From Phymorhynchus buccinoides (lineage: Eukaryota; Mollusca; Gastropoda; Neogastropoda; Raphitomidae), in NCBI GenBank assembly GCA_017654935.2, contig CM065693.1, positions 13,560,326 through 13,624,325 of the forward strand: a stretch of 64,000 bases of DNA, given 5' to 3'. Below are positions 49,967-60,196 of this stretch, piece by piece; position 1 is the first letter of the stretch; every line of letters starts with the position of its first letter. The notes below the pieces were generated by a model. That model worked only from the letters and a program-made list of their open reading frames with translations, was not told the origin of the DNA and ran no database searches. The translations under genes were made by a program, and so were the position numbers.

Positions 49967-50985
49967 GCACAGTGCAATACCTGAAGACTGTCATGGCCAA
50001 GAAAGAAATCGTCCCTTTCAGGCAATTCAGCGGCTGTGCTGGACGCAAGGCGCATGTGAGTTTGTGTATGTATGTATGTGTGTGTTGATACATATGTGCA
50101 GTGCGTTACCTGAAGAACACAAAATGTTAATGTCCAGAAAGGAAATCGTGCCATTTGATTTAGGCAATTCAGTGGCTGTGCTGGACGCAACGCTCAGGTG
50201 AGTTTGTTATGTGTATGTGTGTGCTTAGTGCATTACCTGAAGAATGTGATAGCCAAGAAGGAAATAGTCCCCTTCAGGAGATTCAGCGGCTGTGCTGGAC
50301 GCAAGGGTCAGGTTGGGTTTTAGTGTGTGTGTGTGCTACTTGAAGAACGTGATGGCCAAGAAGGAAATAGTCCCCTTCAGGAGATTCAGTGGCTGTGCTG
50401 GACGCAAGGCTCAGGCTGGGTTTTAGTGGTGTGTGTGTGAGATAGAGAGTGTGCATGTGTTTGTGTGTGCTACTTGAAGAATGTGATGAAATCTTGCCCT
50501 TCAGGAGATTCAGTGGCTGTGCTGGACGCAAGGCTCAGGCTGGGTTTTAGTGGTGTGTGTGTGAGATAGAGAGTGTGCATGTGTTTGTGTGTGCTACTTG
50601 AAGAATGTGATGAAATCTTGCCCTTCAGGAGATTCAGTGGCTGTGCTGGACGCAAGGCTCAGGCTGGGTTTTAGTGGTGTGTGTGTGAGATAGAGAGTGT
50701 GCATGTGTTTGTGTGTGCTACTTGAAGAATGTGATGAAATCTTGCCCTTCAGGAGATTCAGTGGCTGTGCTGGACGCAAGGCTCGGGCTGGGTTTTAGTG
50801 GTGTGAGAGACAGAGAGTGTGCATGTGTTTGTGTGTGCTACTTGAAGAATGGCCAAGAAATAAATCATGCCCTTCAGGAGATTCAGTGGGTGGGCTGGGC
50901 ACAAGGCTCAGGTCAGTGTGTGTGTGTGAGAGAGTATGTGTGTATACAGTATGTGCGCTCGCACAGTGGGTGGCCTGAAGAATGT
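49967..50985 (+). pseudogene. array of about eight partial copies of exon 49786-49920
   Basis: The segment from CGTGCAGTGCGTTACCTG to CGCAAGGCTCAG/GT is repeated inside the following intron, starting near 49967, 50096, 50226, 50335, 50468, 50592, 50716 and 50840, plus a stub near 50962. GT/GA microsatellite separates the copies. Copies at 50468, 50592 and 50716 are near-identical with a 124-bp period. All lack the first 18 codons of the exon. Several keep a GT donor (about 50056, 50199, 50912); others read GCTCAGGCTGG and have lost it. Confidence 0.92.
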
Positions 50986-51289
50986 GATGGCCTCACACAA
51001 ACACGCACACACTCAGACCGAAAAAGAAGTGTTGTTTCTCTTTTTTTTTGCTTTTCTTCGTTTTTGATAGTCTGTATCATTTCAAAAAATTTGCGTAACA
51101 CTTGTTTTTGTTTGTTTGTTGTTTCTTTGTTTCCTATCAATATCAAAGTGGAAAAAGTAGAGTAATGTATTTGGTACTTCTTTTTATTTGAAAACTTTTT
51201 TCTTTTAGAATATCCTATATAAATATTTTTTTAAATTTTATTTTATGTAGTATTTCAAATTCATCCTTTGCATGCTATGTGGTTTTCAG

Positions 51290-51388
51290 TCCAAGCAGTT
51301 CAAGTGCACCCAGGGTCGCTGGCCCCAGAAGAGTGCTGAATTCCTGCTGCAGCTGCTGAAAAATGCTGAAAGCAACGCTGAATTCAAG
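51290..51388 (+). CDS. RPL17: RPL17 exon, [12 protein letters not shown] segment
   Basis: Encodes [20 protein letters not shown] and [13 protein letters not shown], matching [20 protein letters not shown] and [13 protein letters not shown]. The acceptor is GGTTTTCAG and the donor is TTCAAG/GTCAGT. 99 nt, phase 0 at both ends. Confidence 0.95.
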
Positions 51389-51390
51389 GT

Positions 51391-51605
51391 CAGTACATGC
51401 TTCTTTTCATTAGGGCTGTATCATAACCATTTTCCTCCGAAGTCGGAATGTGGCTGCCCACAATGGCGGGGTAATCAAAAACACGGTCACACATAATGTT
51501 CTCATCCCTAGCTGGTGCATTTGTACCATAGTGTTACAAAAAATACAAGTGCTTCGGCTGCTGGTATGATCCCTGGAATCTTTAAGCCAGGGTATGACAA
51601 CAAGA
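51391..51605 (+). repeat. dispersed repeat T, copy 3
   Basis: CTCCGAAGTCGGAATGTGGC, AATGTTCTCATCCCTAGCTG and CTTTAAGCCAGGGTATGACA match 4899-5157. It begins within a few bases of the donor at 51388. Confidence 0.75.
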
Positions 51606-52940
51606 ACAACTGTCAACATAACCATTCAAAGCATCGTAAGTCAGTCATCAGATCTTCAACATGCTTTACCTGTCATCTTCTTCTTCTTCGTGCATGTTTG
51701 ACCAGGGCTGGCCAAAACTACTAGCCTGGTAGCCATCTCGCATTGCCTAGTAGAAAAATCTGTGCTAATAGATTTCAATAGTCACTAGCCCGATGGTCGA
51801 CTGAAAATGTCAGTACTGCACGGCCCTGGTTTGCTCTTTACCACTGAGTGTCAAACAACTATCAAATTCAATCAGCTGTTTGCTAAAATAACAACATGCC
51901 AGCACTGGCATTGAAAAGAAAGAAAAGGTATCCTCAGTCTCCTCCTCCCCCTTGTCTCTCTCCCCCACCTCTCCTCAAATCATAATTTCTCTTTACTTCT
52001 CCTTTCTTTCCCTCTCTTTTCTTCTTTCTCTTTCTCTTTCTCTTTCTCCTTCTCTTCTCTTCTCCTCTCTCCTTCCCTCTCCCCTGTGTGTGTGTGTTTG
52101 CGCACATGTGTGTGTTCAAGTATTTTTGTTGTTTTCTTCGGGCTAGTGAAATTCAAAATGTGTTCAGGCGAATAAAAGTTTTCACAGGGTTAATAGTACA
52201 TGTCTTGTTGATTGGCCCATTAAGGTTTGGTTAAAATAAAATAAAATTTTGGACAGATCAGACAAAAAGCTTGTAATATTTTTCAACAAAAGTTTTGGAA
52301 AGAACGTTTTGTAAAGCCGTTTCTTATACCCCTTTTGGTGCAAACGTAATTCGCATGCATGGCGACCTCGTAAAACTGTTTAAGCTCGACCCTGGTCGTG
52401 AAGTCCAACCATGTGATAAATGACCGTATGATCACGTGATGATCATAATGGTGCATTTTGAGAGGGAGAGAGGTAGACACGGAGAGAGAGAGAGAGAGAG
52501 AGTGAGATTGTTGATGCTTTATTCAACAGAGTGTATCATGTATTGTGTTCTTGAGTGGTGATGGTAATTGTGTGTGGGTGGGTGGGTAGGGTGGTGGGGT
52601 GTGTGTGTGTATGTGCATTAATAAGTAAGCCAGCTAGGCCTCCTGTGCACCCCCCCCCCCCCCCCCCCACCCCCCCCCCTCCCCGCCCGGCCGGCAGACT
52701 TATGACTGGTGTCAAAATGTTCCTTGGAGTGTCCTGAACACGAAACTAAAATGTTTCCATCAAAAAGTTGGGATGCACAGGAGTTACATCCCTTGGCATA
52801 TATGTGTGTGAGCGATTATTTGTTTTTGTTGAATTTCTTGCTTTTAACTTTTGTTGTTGTTAAGCGCATAGAGCTCCACATTTGGTGGAGGAGTGCGCTA
52901 TATAAATGATTCACTATTATTATTATTATTTTGTTTTCAG
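51606..52940. repeat. RPL17 intron with CT-rich, GA and C runs
   Basis: Pyrimidine-rich 51930-52085, a (GA)n at 52481-52502, C run at 52648-52680, and a GCGCTATATAAATGATTCAC plus (ATT)n tail at 52895-52932 just before the next acceptor. No exon or RNA gene. Confidence 0.6.
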
Positions 52941-53037
52941 GGTCTGGACACTGACCACCTGGTGATTGAGTCCATCCAGGTGAACGCTGCCCCCAAGATG
53001 AGGAGGAGGACCTACAGGGCTCACGGCAGAATCAACC
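52941..53037 (+). CDS. RPL17: RPL17 exon, [15 protein letters not shown] segment
   Basis: Encodes [20 protein letters not shown] and [12 protein letters not shown], the most conserved part of uL22 (basic beta-hairpin that reaches into the exit tunnel). The acceptor is TTGTTTTCAG and the donor is ATCAACC/GTAAGT. 97 nt, leaving one base of the Pro codon. Confidence 0.95.
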
Positions 53038-53354
53038 GTAAGTAGCTGACCAGTGAAAAGAAACTCTACGGAGAGCTGGACAACAGAGGCTCTTCAGAGA
53101 AGAAGCCTCCCCCCACCCTCAATCATTTATTTTACCATTATATATTTCCAGCAAGAAATCTTAGATTCTCATTTTGTCTTGTGAGGGCAACATTTCTTTA
53201 AATGGTTTGAATTGGTACGGTTTTGAGGCATGTGCATGAATGTGTGAAGAAACCGGGTTCTTAGCTTTACAAGGCTTCACTAAGGGAAAGGCATATCCGT
53301 GGGTGGGTGTGAAGAAATAGGGGTCTTTACGATTGCCAAAGATCTTGACTTGAT

Positions 53355-54228
53355 TGTTGTTGAATGTGATGCCTGTTGCAGCATACATGTCGAGCCCTTC
53401 CCACATCGAGGTGTTCTATTCTTTATTATTTATCCTCATTATCCCATGTCATGTATGGTTGATTATTGTTGATGTGATGTCTGTTGCAGCGTACATGTCG
53501 AGCCCTTCCCACATCGAGGTGTTCTGTTCTTCATTATTTATCCTCCATATCCCATGTCATGTATGGTTGATTATTGTTGATGTGATGTCTGTTGCAGCGT
53601 ACATGTTGAGCCCTTCGCACATCGAGGTGTTCTGTTCTTCATTATTTATCCTCCATATCCCATGTCATGTATGGTTGATTATTGTTGATGTGATGTCTGT
53701 TGCAGCGTACATGTTGAGCCCTTCGCACATCGAGGTGTTCTGTTCTTCATTATTTATCCTCCATATCCCATGTCATGTATGGTTGATTATTGTTGATGTG
53801 ATGTCTGTTGCAGCGTACATGTCGAGCCCTTCCCACATCGAGGTGTTCTGTTCTTCATTATTTATCCTCCATATCCCATGTCATGTATGGTTGATTATTG
53901 TTGATGTGATGTCTGTTGCAGCGTACATGTTGAGCCCTTCGCACATCGAGGTGTTCTATTCTTCATTATTTATCCTCCATATCCCATGTCATGTATGGTT
54001 GATTATTGTTGATGTGATGTCTGTTGCAGCGTACATGTCGAGCCCTTCCCACATCGAGGTGTTCTGTTCTTCATTATTTATCCTCCATATCCCATGTCAT
54101 GTATGGTTGATTATTGTTGATGTGATGTCTGTTGCAGCGTACATGTTGAGCCCTTCGCACATCGAGGTGTTCTGTTCTTCATTATTTATCCTCCAAATCC
54201 CACACGTATCGCTGATTATCTGTTGCAG
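53355..54228 (+). repeat. 108-bp array repeating the last exon's acceptor
   Basis: Eight units each contain TGTTGCAG/CGTACATG, TCGAGCCCTTCCCACATCGA and GGTG, then ATCCCATGTCATGTATGG. Decoy acceptors end at 53381, 53489, 53597, 53705, 53813, 53921, 54029 and 54137; the functional one ends at 54228 in a shortened ninth unit. Each unit encodes [11 protein letters not shown] after the decoy AG, as in the real exon. Because 108 is divisible by 3 the frame stays open across the array to about 54271. Confidence 0.95.
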
Positions 54229-54380
54229 CATTCATGTCGAGCCCTTCCCACATCGAGGTGATCCTGGCTGAGAAGGAGCAGGCTGTGCTGAGGCCCACCA
54301 CGGGCGAGGAGGAACCCGTGAAGAAGAAGAAGGTGTCCCAGAAGAAGCTCAAGAGACAGAAGATGATGCAGAGAGACTAG
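54229..54380 (+). CDS. RPL17: RPL17 terminal exon and stop
   Basis: Encodes (P)[17 protein letters not shown], then [20 protein letters not shown] and [12 protein letters not shown] followed by TAG at 54378. It matches PYMSSPCHIEMILTEKEQ and the Lys-rich SQKKLKKQK tail. The functional copy has Phe where the upstream array units and other RPL17 proteins have Tyr. 152 nt with the split Pro codon. The array copy directly upstream ends within the intron. Confidence 0.95.
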
Positions 54381-54430
54381 AACAACAACCCCCCAACAAA
54401 ATGTCATCTCATGCTGCCTTCGTTTTTTAA

Positions 54431-54436
54431 AATAAA
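54431..54436 (+). promoter_or_regulatory. RPL17 polyadenylation signal AATAAA
   Basis: Canonical AATAAA 50 bp after the RPL17 stop codon, followed by a GT-rich stretch (GTTTTTGTGTGATGTTGG) consistent with the downstream element. Confidence 0.85.
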
Positions 54437-54559
54437 CTTCTGGTTGCGTTTCTTACGTCGTTTTTGTGTGATGTTGGTGGTGGTGTTTGATGATGTTGTT
54501 GGAAGAATGTGAGCTTGAATGGTTTTGTGTGTGTGTGTGTGGAAGGATTTATAGAGCTT

Positions 54560-54769
54560 AAGACCTGTTTACTGTACTCTTTTCGAGTAGTATTCTACTC
54601 AATTTGGACCTCTTACTACTCTTCAAAATTGAAAATAATTCTCTAATTACTCATTTTCAGTGAACATTGTTTGATGGTTTAATGAAGAGGACTACTCATT
54701 TCACACCAAAACTACTCATTTCAGCTATCCAGACTACTCAAGACTTGTGTAAGGGGTAAACAGGTCTTA
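54560..54769 (-). mobile_element. MITE family B, copy 3 (inverse)
   Basis: AGACCTGTTTACTGTACTC and GGGGTAAACAGGTCT ends with AGCTTA on both flanks. Lies just downstream of RPL17. Confidence 0.8.
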
Positions 54770-54952
54770 GCTTAGCTCGAAACTGGTCACAACACTTCTA
54801 TCTTCCTTCAAGGATCCTGGTGAGACAACAGATAGTAGGTTCATAGGCTCTCATTCCAGTTGCTATCTAAAAAAATATTCTTGAAAAATACTGAAGTATC
54901 AAAAGGAAAGAATTCTTTAAAAAAGGAAAAGGAGAAGCATTTGGTACTTTAT

Positions 54953-55156
54953 AGTCACAGAGGCGTCTGTGAAATTCGGGTTGCTCCCACCTGGAGAGCG
55001 CGTCGCAGCCAGAGGCGCGCCACCCATTTTTTAAATTTTTATTTGCATGCGATATTTGTGTGACATGAGGAAGGAGGGGGTGGTGGTAAATTTTGACTAA
55101 ATGACAACTATTTTGTTGACACTGGGTTTAATGTGTGCTAAGTGCATGGGCACACG

Positions 55157-55187
<31 letters not shown>

Positions 55188-55307
55188 TCCATGTTCAGAC
55201 CATAATGCCTAGTGCTGAGTGAGAGGGAAAATCCCCATGTACCCAGGTTTGAACTCGGGTTTACTGTGCACGAGGCGAACGCGCTACTGCTGTGCCACTC
55301 TACACCC
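54953..55307 (-). mobile_element. SINE family 2, copy b
   Basis: Inverse of 27897-28266: CACAGAGGCGTCTGTGAAAT, CCAGGTTTGAACTCGGGT (B box) and TACTGCTGTGCCACTCTAC (A box). Full length. Confidence 0.82.
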
Positions 55308-55487
55308 GGTTGATGGTTGTCGGGAATAATAACAGCACATTTCCACAAACATCAACGAAAGTTAAGGGCCACCTATTCAATTTACTGTGGTTTCGATATG
55401 GCTGGTACCCACGTGGCGTCATATCCGGCCACAAGGAGCGCCATATTATGGGAGACCGCCATCTTAGTCCTTACCTTTTTTTGAAAA

Positions 55488-55538
55488 ATGCCAGATCGAT
55501 GCTGCGTATTTGGCTGTTCCAATTCGAAACTTATCTAA
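55488..55538 (+). pseudogene. THAP-like N-terminus, truncated
   Basis: ATG at 55488 opens a 16-codon frame MPDRCCVFGCSNSKLI and then TAA. The Met, Pro and CC-x3-C spacing resembles the start of THAP zinc fingers (C2CH) found in THAP proteins and P-element-type transposases. The remaining cysteine, histidine and AVPTIF-like motif are absent. Flanking inverted CCATCTTA motifs could be YY1-type sites. Probably a fragment captured in or left from a transposon; short, so chance similarity is possible. Confidence 0.4.
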
Positions 55539-55720
55539 ACTGTATTTATAACATCTGGATGTTTTCTTTACACATTTAGATAACATTTTCACTTTGTTTA
55601 CACACAAATAAGGACTAAGATGGCGACACTTCTGTTGGAATGGTCGAGATGCGCACGCAGGTGGGTTGGAGCCATTGGGGCATGCTCAAGTGATGTTAAA
55701 TTTTGTGGAACTGCGTGTAG

Positions 55721-56435
55721 CAGGGTTCATACAGTCTTTGAAAATTGGCTTTGGTCTGTGAAAATCGTGAAATGGGTTGTGAAAAAGTCATTGACGCCTA
55801 AAAAAAAGTAATGCCGTCCAAAACGGGGTTTTTTGCTTCCAGAATTGATAATGAAGCAATTTACTTTAATTTGGCTTATTGTCCGATATCCAGTTTGACG
55901 ATCCAGTTCCATCTAGCAGAATAAATCATGTCCTCAATTTGTCGTGTGTTACTTCCCTTCGCTATATCCGGGTCTTTTGGCTACACCAGGGACGGTATTC
56001 ACGTTGAGATAGCATGAGACTTAGCATGATGCTAACTTAGAAGCTCTTCCAATGTCCTATAGGATTTAATAGGACTTTTGGAAGAGCTTCTAAGTTAGCA
56101 TCATGCTAAGTCTCATGCTATCTCGACATGAATACCGTCCCAGTGCAACTTCAGTTATGATCGAAGCAGTCATCATCCAATAAAAAAAAGTTGAAAATAC
56201 CAGGCAGCTGCCATTTCAACGAGAAGTTGTTTAAAAAAGTTGAATACAATATAAGTGGCTGTGAAAGCATGCTACTGACAAACAACAGGCGTTCTGCACT
56301 CTGTGCAAAAAAATCAATAAGTTTGTAAACTTGAGATTGCATGTCGTGAGCGGTCTTTGAAAATAGGATAAAGGGTCTTTGAAACGTTCTTTGAAAGTTT
56401 GTGAATTTTGGTATGATAAATCTGTACGAACCCTG
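55721..56435. mobile_element. hAT-like MITE with CAGGGTTC ends
   Basis: CAGGGTTCATACAGTCTTTG at the left and CTGTACGAACCCTG at the right are inverted, and TGTAG flanks both ends. Interrupted by the foldback at 55989-56141. No transposase frame. Confidence 0.75.
55989..56141. mobile_element. near-perfect 153-bp palindrome (foldback MITE)
   Basis: Arms GGGACGGTATTCACGTTGAG and AGCATGAGACTTAGCATGAT are repeated in inverse at the right end, ending CATGAATACCGTCCC. Only a short loop around TAGGATTTAATAGG is unpaired. Confidence 0.9.
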
Positions 56436-56694
56436 TGTAGGCACGAAAATGAGCACAGACCATGACCAGATTGTAGTTTGCACATAACATGTCCATTTTT
56501 TGTTGGTCTTCCTAGTTTCTGTATGCCAAGCAATAATAAAAAAAATGGACAATTGATAATTTTTTTTTAGAATGCATTCAATTGTGTGTTGAGGACACCT
56601 AAACATCTCTATGTTCTATTGCTTGGTATACATAAACTGGGGTGATAACATAAACGTGCCAACTGCATACTAGGTCATAATCAGTGTTAATTTT

Positions 56695-57072
56695 CGGTAA
56701 AGGTAAAGATGTGCCACCCCCCCCCCCCCCCTGCATTTCTCGGTTAATTCTATTTTTCCGTTTGTGCCTTTCTTACCATACATAAAGCTGTATTTTAGGA
56801 ACATTTTTAGCTAATAACCTTTTTGGAATACTAGCCCTAAACCTACCCCTACCCCCACTATGTACTGCAGTACACCGCGAATTGTCACAGTTGTGGTTCG
56901 TTGCGTTTTTCCATCTTATAGGGTAGGGGTAGGGTTAGGGTTCGTATTCCAAAAAGATAATTTGGTGAATATGTTCCTAAAATACGGCTTTATGTATGGT
57001 AAGAAAGGCAATAACGGGAAAATACAATTAACCGAGAAATGTAGGGGTGGTGGCACATCTTGACCTTTACCG
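56695..57072. mobile_element. foldback MITE family H, long copy
   Basis: CGGTAAAGGTAAAGATGTGC and CACATCTTGACCTTTACCG ends. Interior CCCTAAACCTACCCCTACC and GGGTAGGGGTAGGGTTAGGG are also inverse, giving a nearly complete hairpin around 56860-56920. Confidence 0.85.
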
Positions 57073-57309
57073 TGCCTACATATTAAGCCCCCATTTCCCA
57101 CAACATTTAACATCACTTGAGCATGCAAATATAGAAAATCGAGCAAATTGAATTGGTGGTCCTTAACTTTTGTTGATGTGTGTAGTAAAACCCAGTCGCT
57201 GGGCTTTCATACACCTAGTAGGCCTACCATTCACAATTAATTTGCAGCCGCTTAATGTTTTCACCGCTCTTTGTTCCTGGCTGGCTGACTGACCGACTAT
57301 TTGTGCTAA

Positions 57310-57547
57310 GCGGGCGACAGACTATGCGACTGCCTCATATGACTCGATCAGGTCGTGACGTAGATCAAATTTTGTTTCCCGCACAGAAGAGGTCACAAGC
57401 CATCTGACTCGATTTAGAACCCGCCCTATTCGGCCCTGTCACCTGACTGGGGCCGACTGAGTCAGACCGGTAGGATGGTATGCAAATGAGGTGAAACGTC
57501 ACGACCTGATCGAGTCACATGAGGCAGTCACATAGTCTGTCGCCGGC
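57310..57547. mobile_element. MITE with 50-bp inverted ends (GGCGACAGACTATG)
   Basis: GGCGACAGACTATGCGACTG plus CTCGATCAGGTCGTGACG at the left is mirrored by CGTCACGACCTGATCGAG ... CATAGTCTGTCGCC at the right. Confidence 0.85.
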
Positions 57548-57784
57548 TTTAACGTGATAGCTTTTGAACAGAGGGACCAAGGACCCTCAAATTTAGCCTG
57601 CAGATAGTAGTTAGGATATCTAGGCCAAGTGCGAAGACGACGGTCATTGGTCAAAGGTCACTGGAGCCAAAAGCGCAGCTGCTTGATCTAGCGTTTTCAC
57701 GCTCCAAATTTTTAAGAAGATTTTCGAGAGGGGTTATGGGAAAGAGAAGCTTAGAACTAAATGAAGAGAACGCCTCGGGAATTT
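57548..57784. other. spacer, no gene recognised
   Basis: Unassigned sequence between two inverted-repeat elements. Confidence 0.4.
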
Positions 57785-58320
57785 AAAGGGGCACCCTGAC
57801 GGATGGATTTTTGCAAGAAACGCGTCGAGATCACCAGGAAAACACCCTTTAAGGAGATCGCAACACTCACTTTGCTCTGGTTTCCCATAAGTCAAATCGG
57901 CGATTCCTCCTTGGCGGAGGTGCTGGAAGTCAAATTATTTCAGTGAAAGAGAAGGCATGTGGCTTCTCTTTTTTAATGGCCGCCTGAGTTTAGACCAAAT
58001 CGTTTGCACGAAATGTTCATAATACAAGCCTTTGTATTATTGTGTTTTAAATTTTATACAGTTTACCTAAAGGAGTTTCGCTCACAACAAAGAATATAGC
58101 TCCAATTTGTTTTTACTGCACTACAAAAAAAAGCTTCAACCACAATGAGTGACCTCCACCCACCCCATCCAAAATGGCTTCTCTCTCCGGCATATCCGCC
58201 AAGGAGGAAACGCCGTATTGATGGTTTGATTTCTAGGAAACCAGAGCAAATTGAGTGTTCCGATCCTTGTGATCTCGACGTGTTTCTCGCAAAAACTCAT
58301 CCGTCAGGGTGCACCTTTAT
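57785..58320. mobile_element. 535-bp element with about 150-bp inverted ends
   Basis: AAAGGGGCACCCTGACGGAT, CGCGTCGAGATCAC, TTTGCTCTGGTTTCC and TCCTCCTTGGCGGA at the left recur in inverse at the right, ending TCCGTCAGGGTGCACCTTT. An open stretch at 58145-58372 is a translation of the right arm. Confidence 0.85.
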
Positions 58321-58664
58321 CTTAAGGAAGAAGGAATGCACAAGACCCCAGTCCTCCTCAGCTTCAAGTTGAACGTTTTTTGGTGAGTTGCTAGAAGCCT
58401 AATCGAGTCACATTCAGCTATGACGAAGAACAAGAATTACGTTAGGCAGTCAATGCAGTGAGTCACACACATACGCACGCATACATACACACTCACTGAC
58501 ACATACACATCGATTGTACAGCACTAGGGCTGTATTCTTAAAAGCGCTTTATGAATGTCATGTATTATTACATGGACGGACAAGCACTCACACACAAACA
58601 CACACATACATTGCAGATCACTGTGTGCTTAGTAAAAAGCACTCTTAATGTTAATTTCACCACC

Positions 58665-58770
<106 letters not shown>

Positions 58771-59051
58771 GTTAAGTTAATCCTGTATACAAACATCATT
58801 TTGCGGTACCCCCACCCCCACACCCTTTTTACTTCTCAGCCCACACTTCACAGCTCCTAGACAGCACGGTTCCATTCCCCCCAGTGCATTCATTGTTCCC
58901 AGGATTAAGTTAAGGGAGTTCTGACCCCTGATGGCCTTACATCAACACGAGGGGGGGAGGGAGACTAACCCCAATATTGTTCCTGGCACACCACTGGAAT
59001 CGAGGAAACCATTTCCCCACCGTTACATTTTGTACTCTCCGTTCTCCCTAC

Positions 59052-59393
59052 CCGTGGGGATACCGGGGGGGGGGGGTCTTTTGTTTTGCATAAAGAGTTC
59101 CCCCACCTTCTGGAAGTTCTGTGCTTGTAACTTCCTCTAATGTGTTACTCTTTGACTCTGCCTTTTCCCTTTGCTCAATACTGTCGTCTACTATCTTTCT
59201 GCCTTACCTGGTCCATTTTCCTGACTTTAAAAAAAGAAAGAAACACTTTCAAAAAAGATTTCCTCAGCCGAAGTCGGATTTGCTGGGCCTAACTATTTCT
59301 TACTTAGTTAGGCGCATAACGGCAGCATGACGCATCTGCATGCGCTCATTATTGACAGGAAACTGTCTGAGCGATCGAAGAAGAAGTACTTTC
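59052..59393 (+). repeat. GAA-tailed dispersed repeat, copy
   Basis: CCGTGGGGATACCGGGGGG, CCACCTTCTGGAAGTTCTGT, GGCGCATAACGGCAGCATGA and GATCGAAGAAGAAG in order; near full length. Confidence 0.82.
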
Positions 59394-59872
59394 AGTTCCA
59401 TAAGAACGGGTGTATGTTTCGAGTTGAAGGAGGGCCTTTGCGTTTGCCTCTGTGTGTGTGTGTGAAAAAAAAAAAAGTTCCAATCGCTAAAGCCTAAACT
59501 AGCTGAACTGAATTTTTTTAAAAACCTGTTGCAATCATCATACCACAGGGAACCAATCATATATAACGACCGAACCTTGACAGTATATAATATTGTATCA
59601 AAAAATCAAACTGATGATTGAAGAGTTTTTGTGTGTGTGTGTTTTTAATGACAAAATGCATATTGCTAGACTAAAGAACTTCGGGGAGGGCGTTTATTTG
59701 GCTTACCAGCTTGTTTTCTCTTTTCACTGCCTACAACAGTTGGCCTGGAGACGGCTACTACTGCACTACAACCTATTGTAAAGTGATGTAGGCGAATTAA
59801 CAGAAAACACTGACACAATGCAAACATCATCGAAGCGAGACAATTCCTTAATTCTGGAACTTATATAATAAT
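59394..59872. other. spacer, no gene recognised
   Basis: AT-rich, with a GTGTGTGTG run near 59630. Confidence 0.45.
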
Positions 59873-60196
59873 ATCCCCGTGGGGATACCGGGGGGTCTTT
59901 CGTAAAAAATAGTCCACCACCTTCTGGAAGTTCTGTGCTTGTAACTTCCTCTTTTCTTTCACTCTGACTCTGCCTTTTCCCTTTGCTTTCTATCATCTAC
60001 TATCTTTCTGACTTATGGCCCATTCTCCTGCCTTTTCCCCCCAAAACCCCATCTTCCAATCTTTGAGCTCCTCCGAGTTGAAATCGGAATGTGTCGGCTG
60101 TACAGAGCGGGGAGACCAGTGAAAACTGAAAACCGGACTGAGTCATACGTACCTTACCCATTATGGCCTTATGGCCTGGGAACGCAGAAGAAGAAG
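59873..60196 (+). repeat. GAA-tailed dispersed repeat with a different 3' half
   Basis: The 5' half (GTGGGGATACCGGGGGGTCT, TTCTGGAAGTTCTGTGCTTG) matches the family. After about 60040 it switches to GAGTTGAAATCGGAATGTGT and TATGGCCTGGGAACGC, but still ends in GAAGAAGAAG. Confidence 0.75.

Larger units (their letters stand above)
55343..57183. mobile_element. large foldback element with nested insertions
   Basis: The left arm CACAAACATCAACGAAAGTT and GGGCCACCTATTCAATTT (55344-55384) pairs with the right arm ending 57181 (AACTTTTGTTGATGTGTG). A second arm segment GCATGCTCAAGTGATGTTAA (55680) pairs with 57103-57124. The left arm is split by 55388-55678, which itself has inverted GCCATCTTAGTCCTTA ends. 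Elements at 55721-56435 and 56695-57072 sit inside. Confidence 0.65.

Noticed and set aside
53354..54271. 305-codon frame as an independent membrane protein
   Set aside because: It is the 108-bp array read through; its only conserved part is the RPL17 peptide [11 protein letters not shown]. It matters only as a possible mis-splicing product.
58145..58372. 75-codon protein MSDLHPPHPKWLLSPAYP...
   Set aside because: Most of it is the right inverted arm of the element at 57785-58320.
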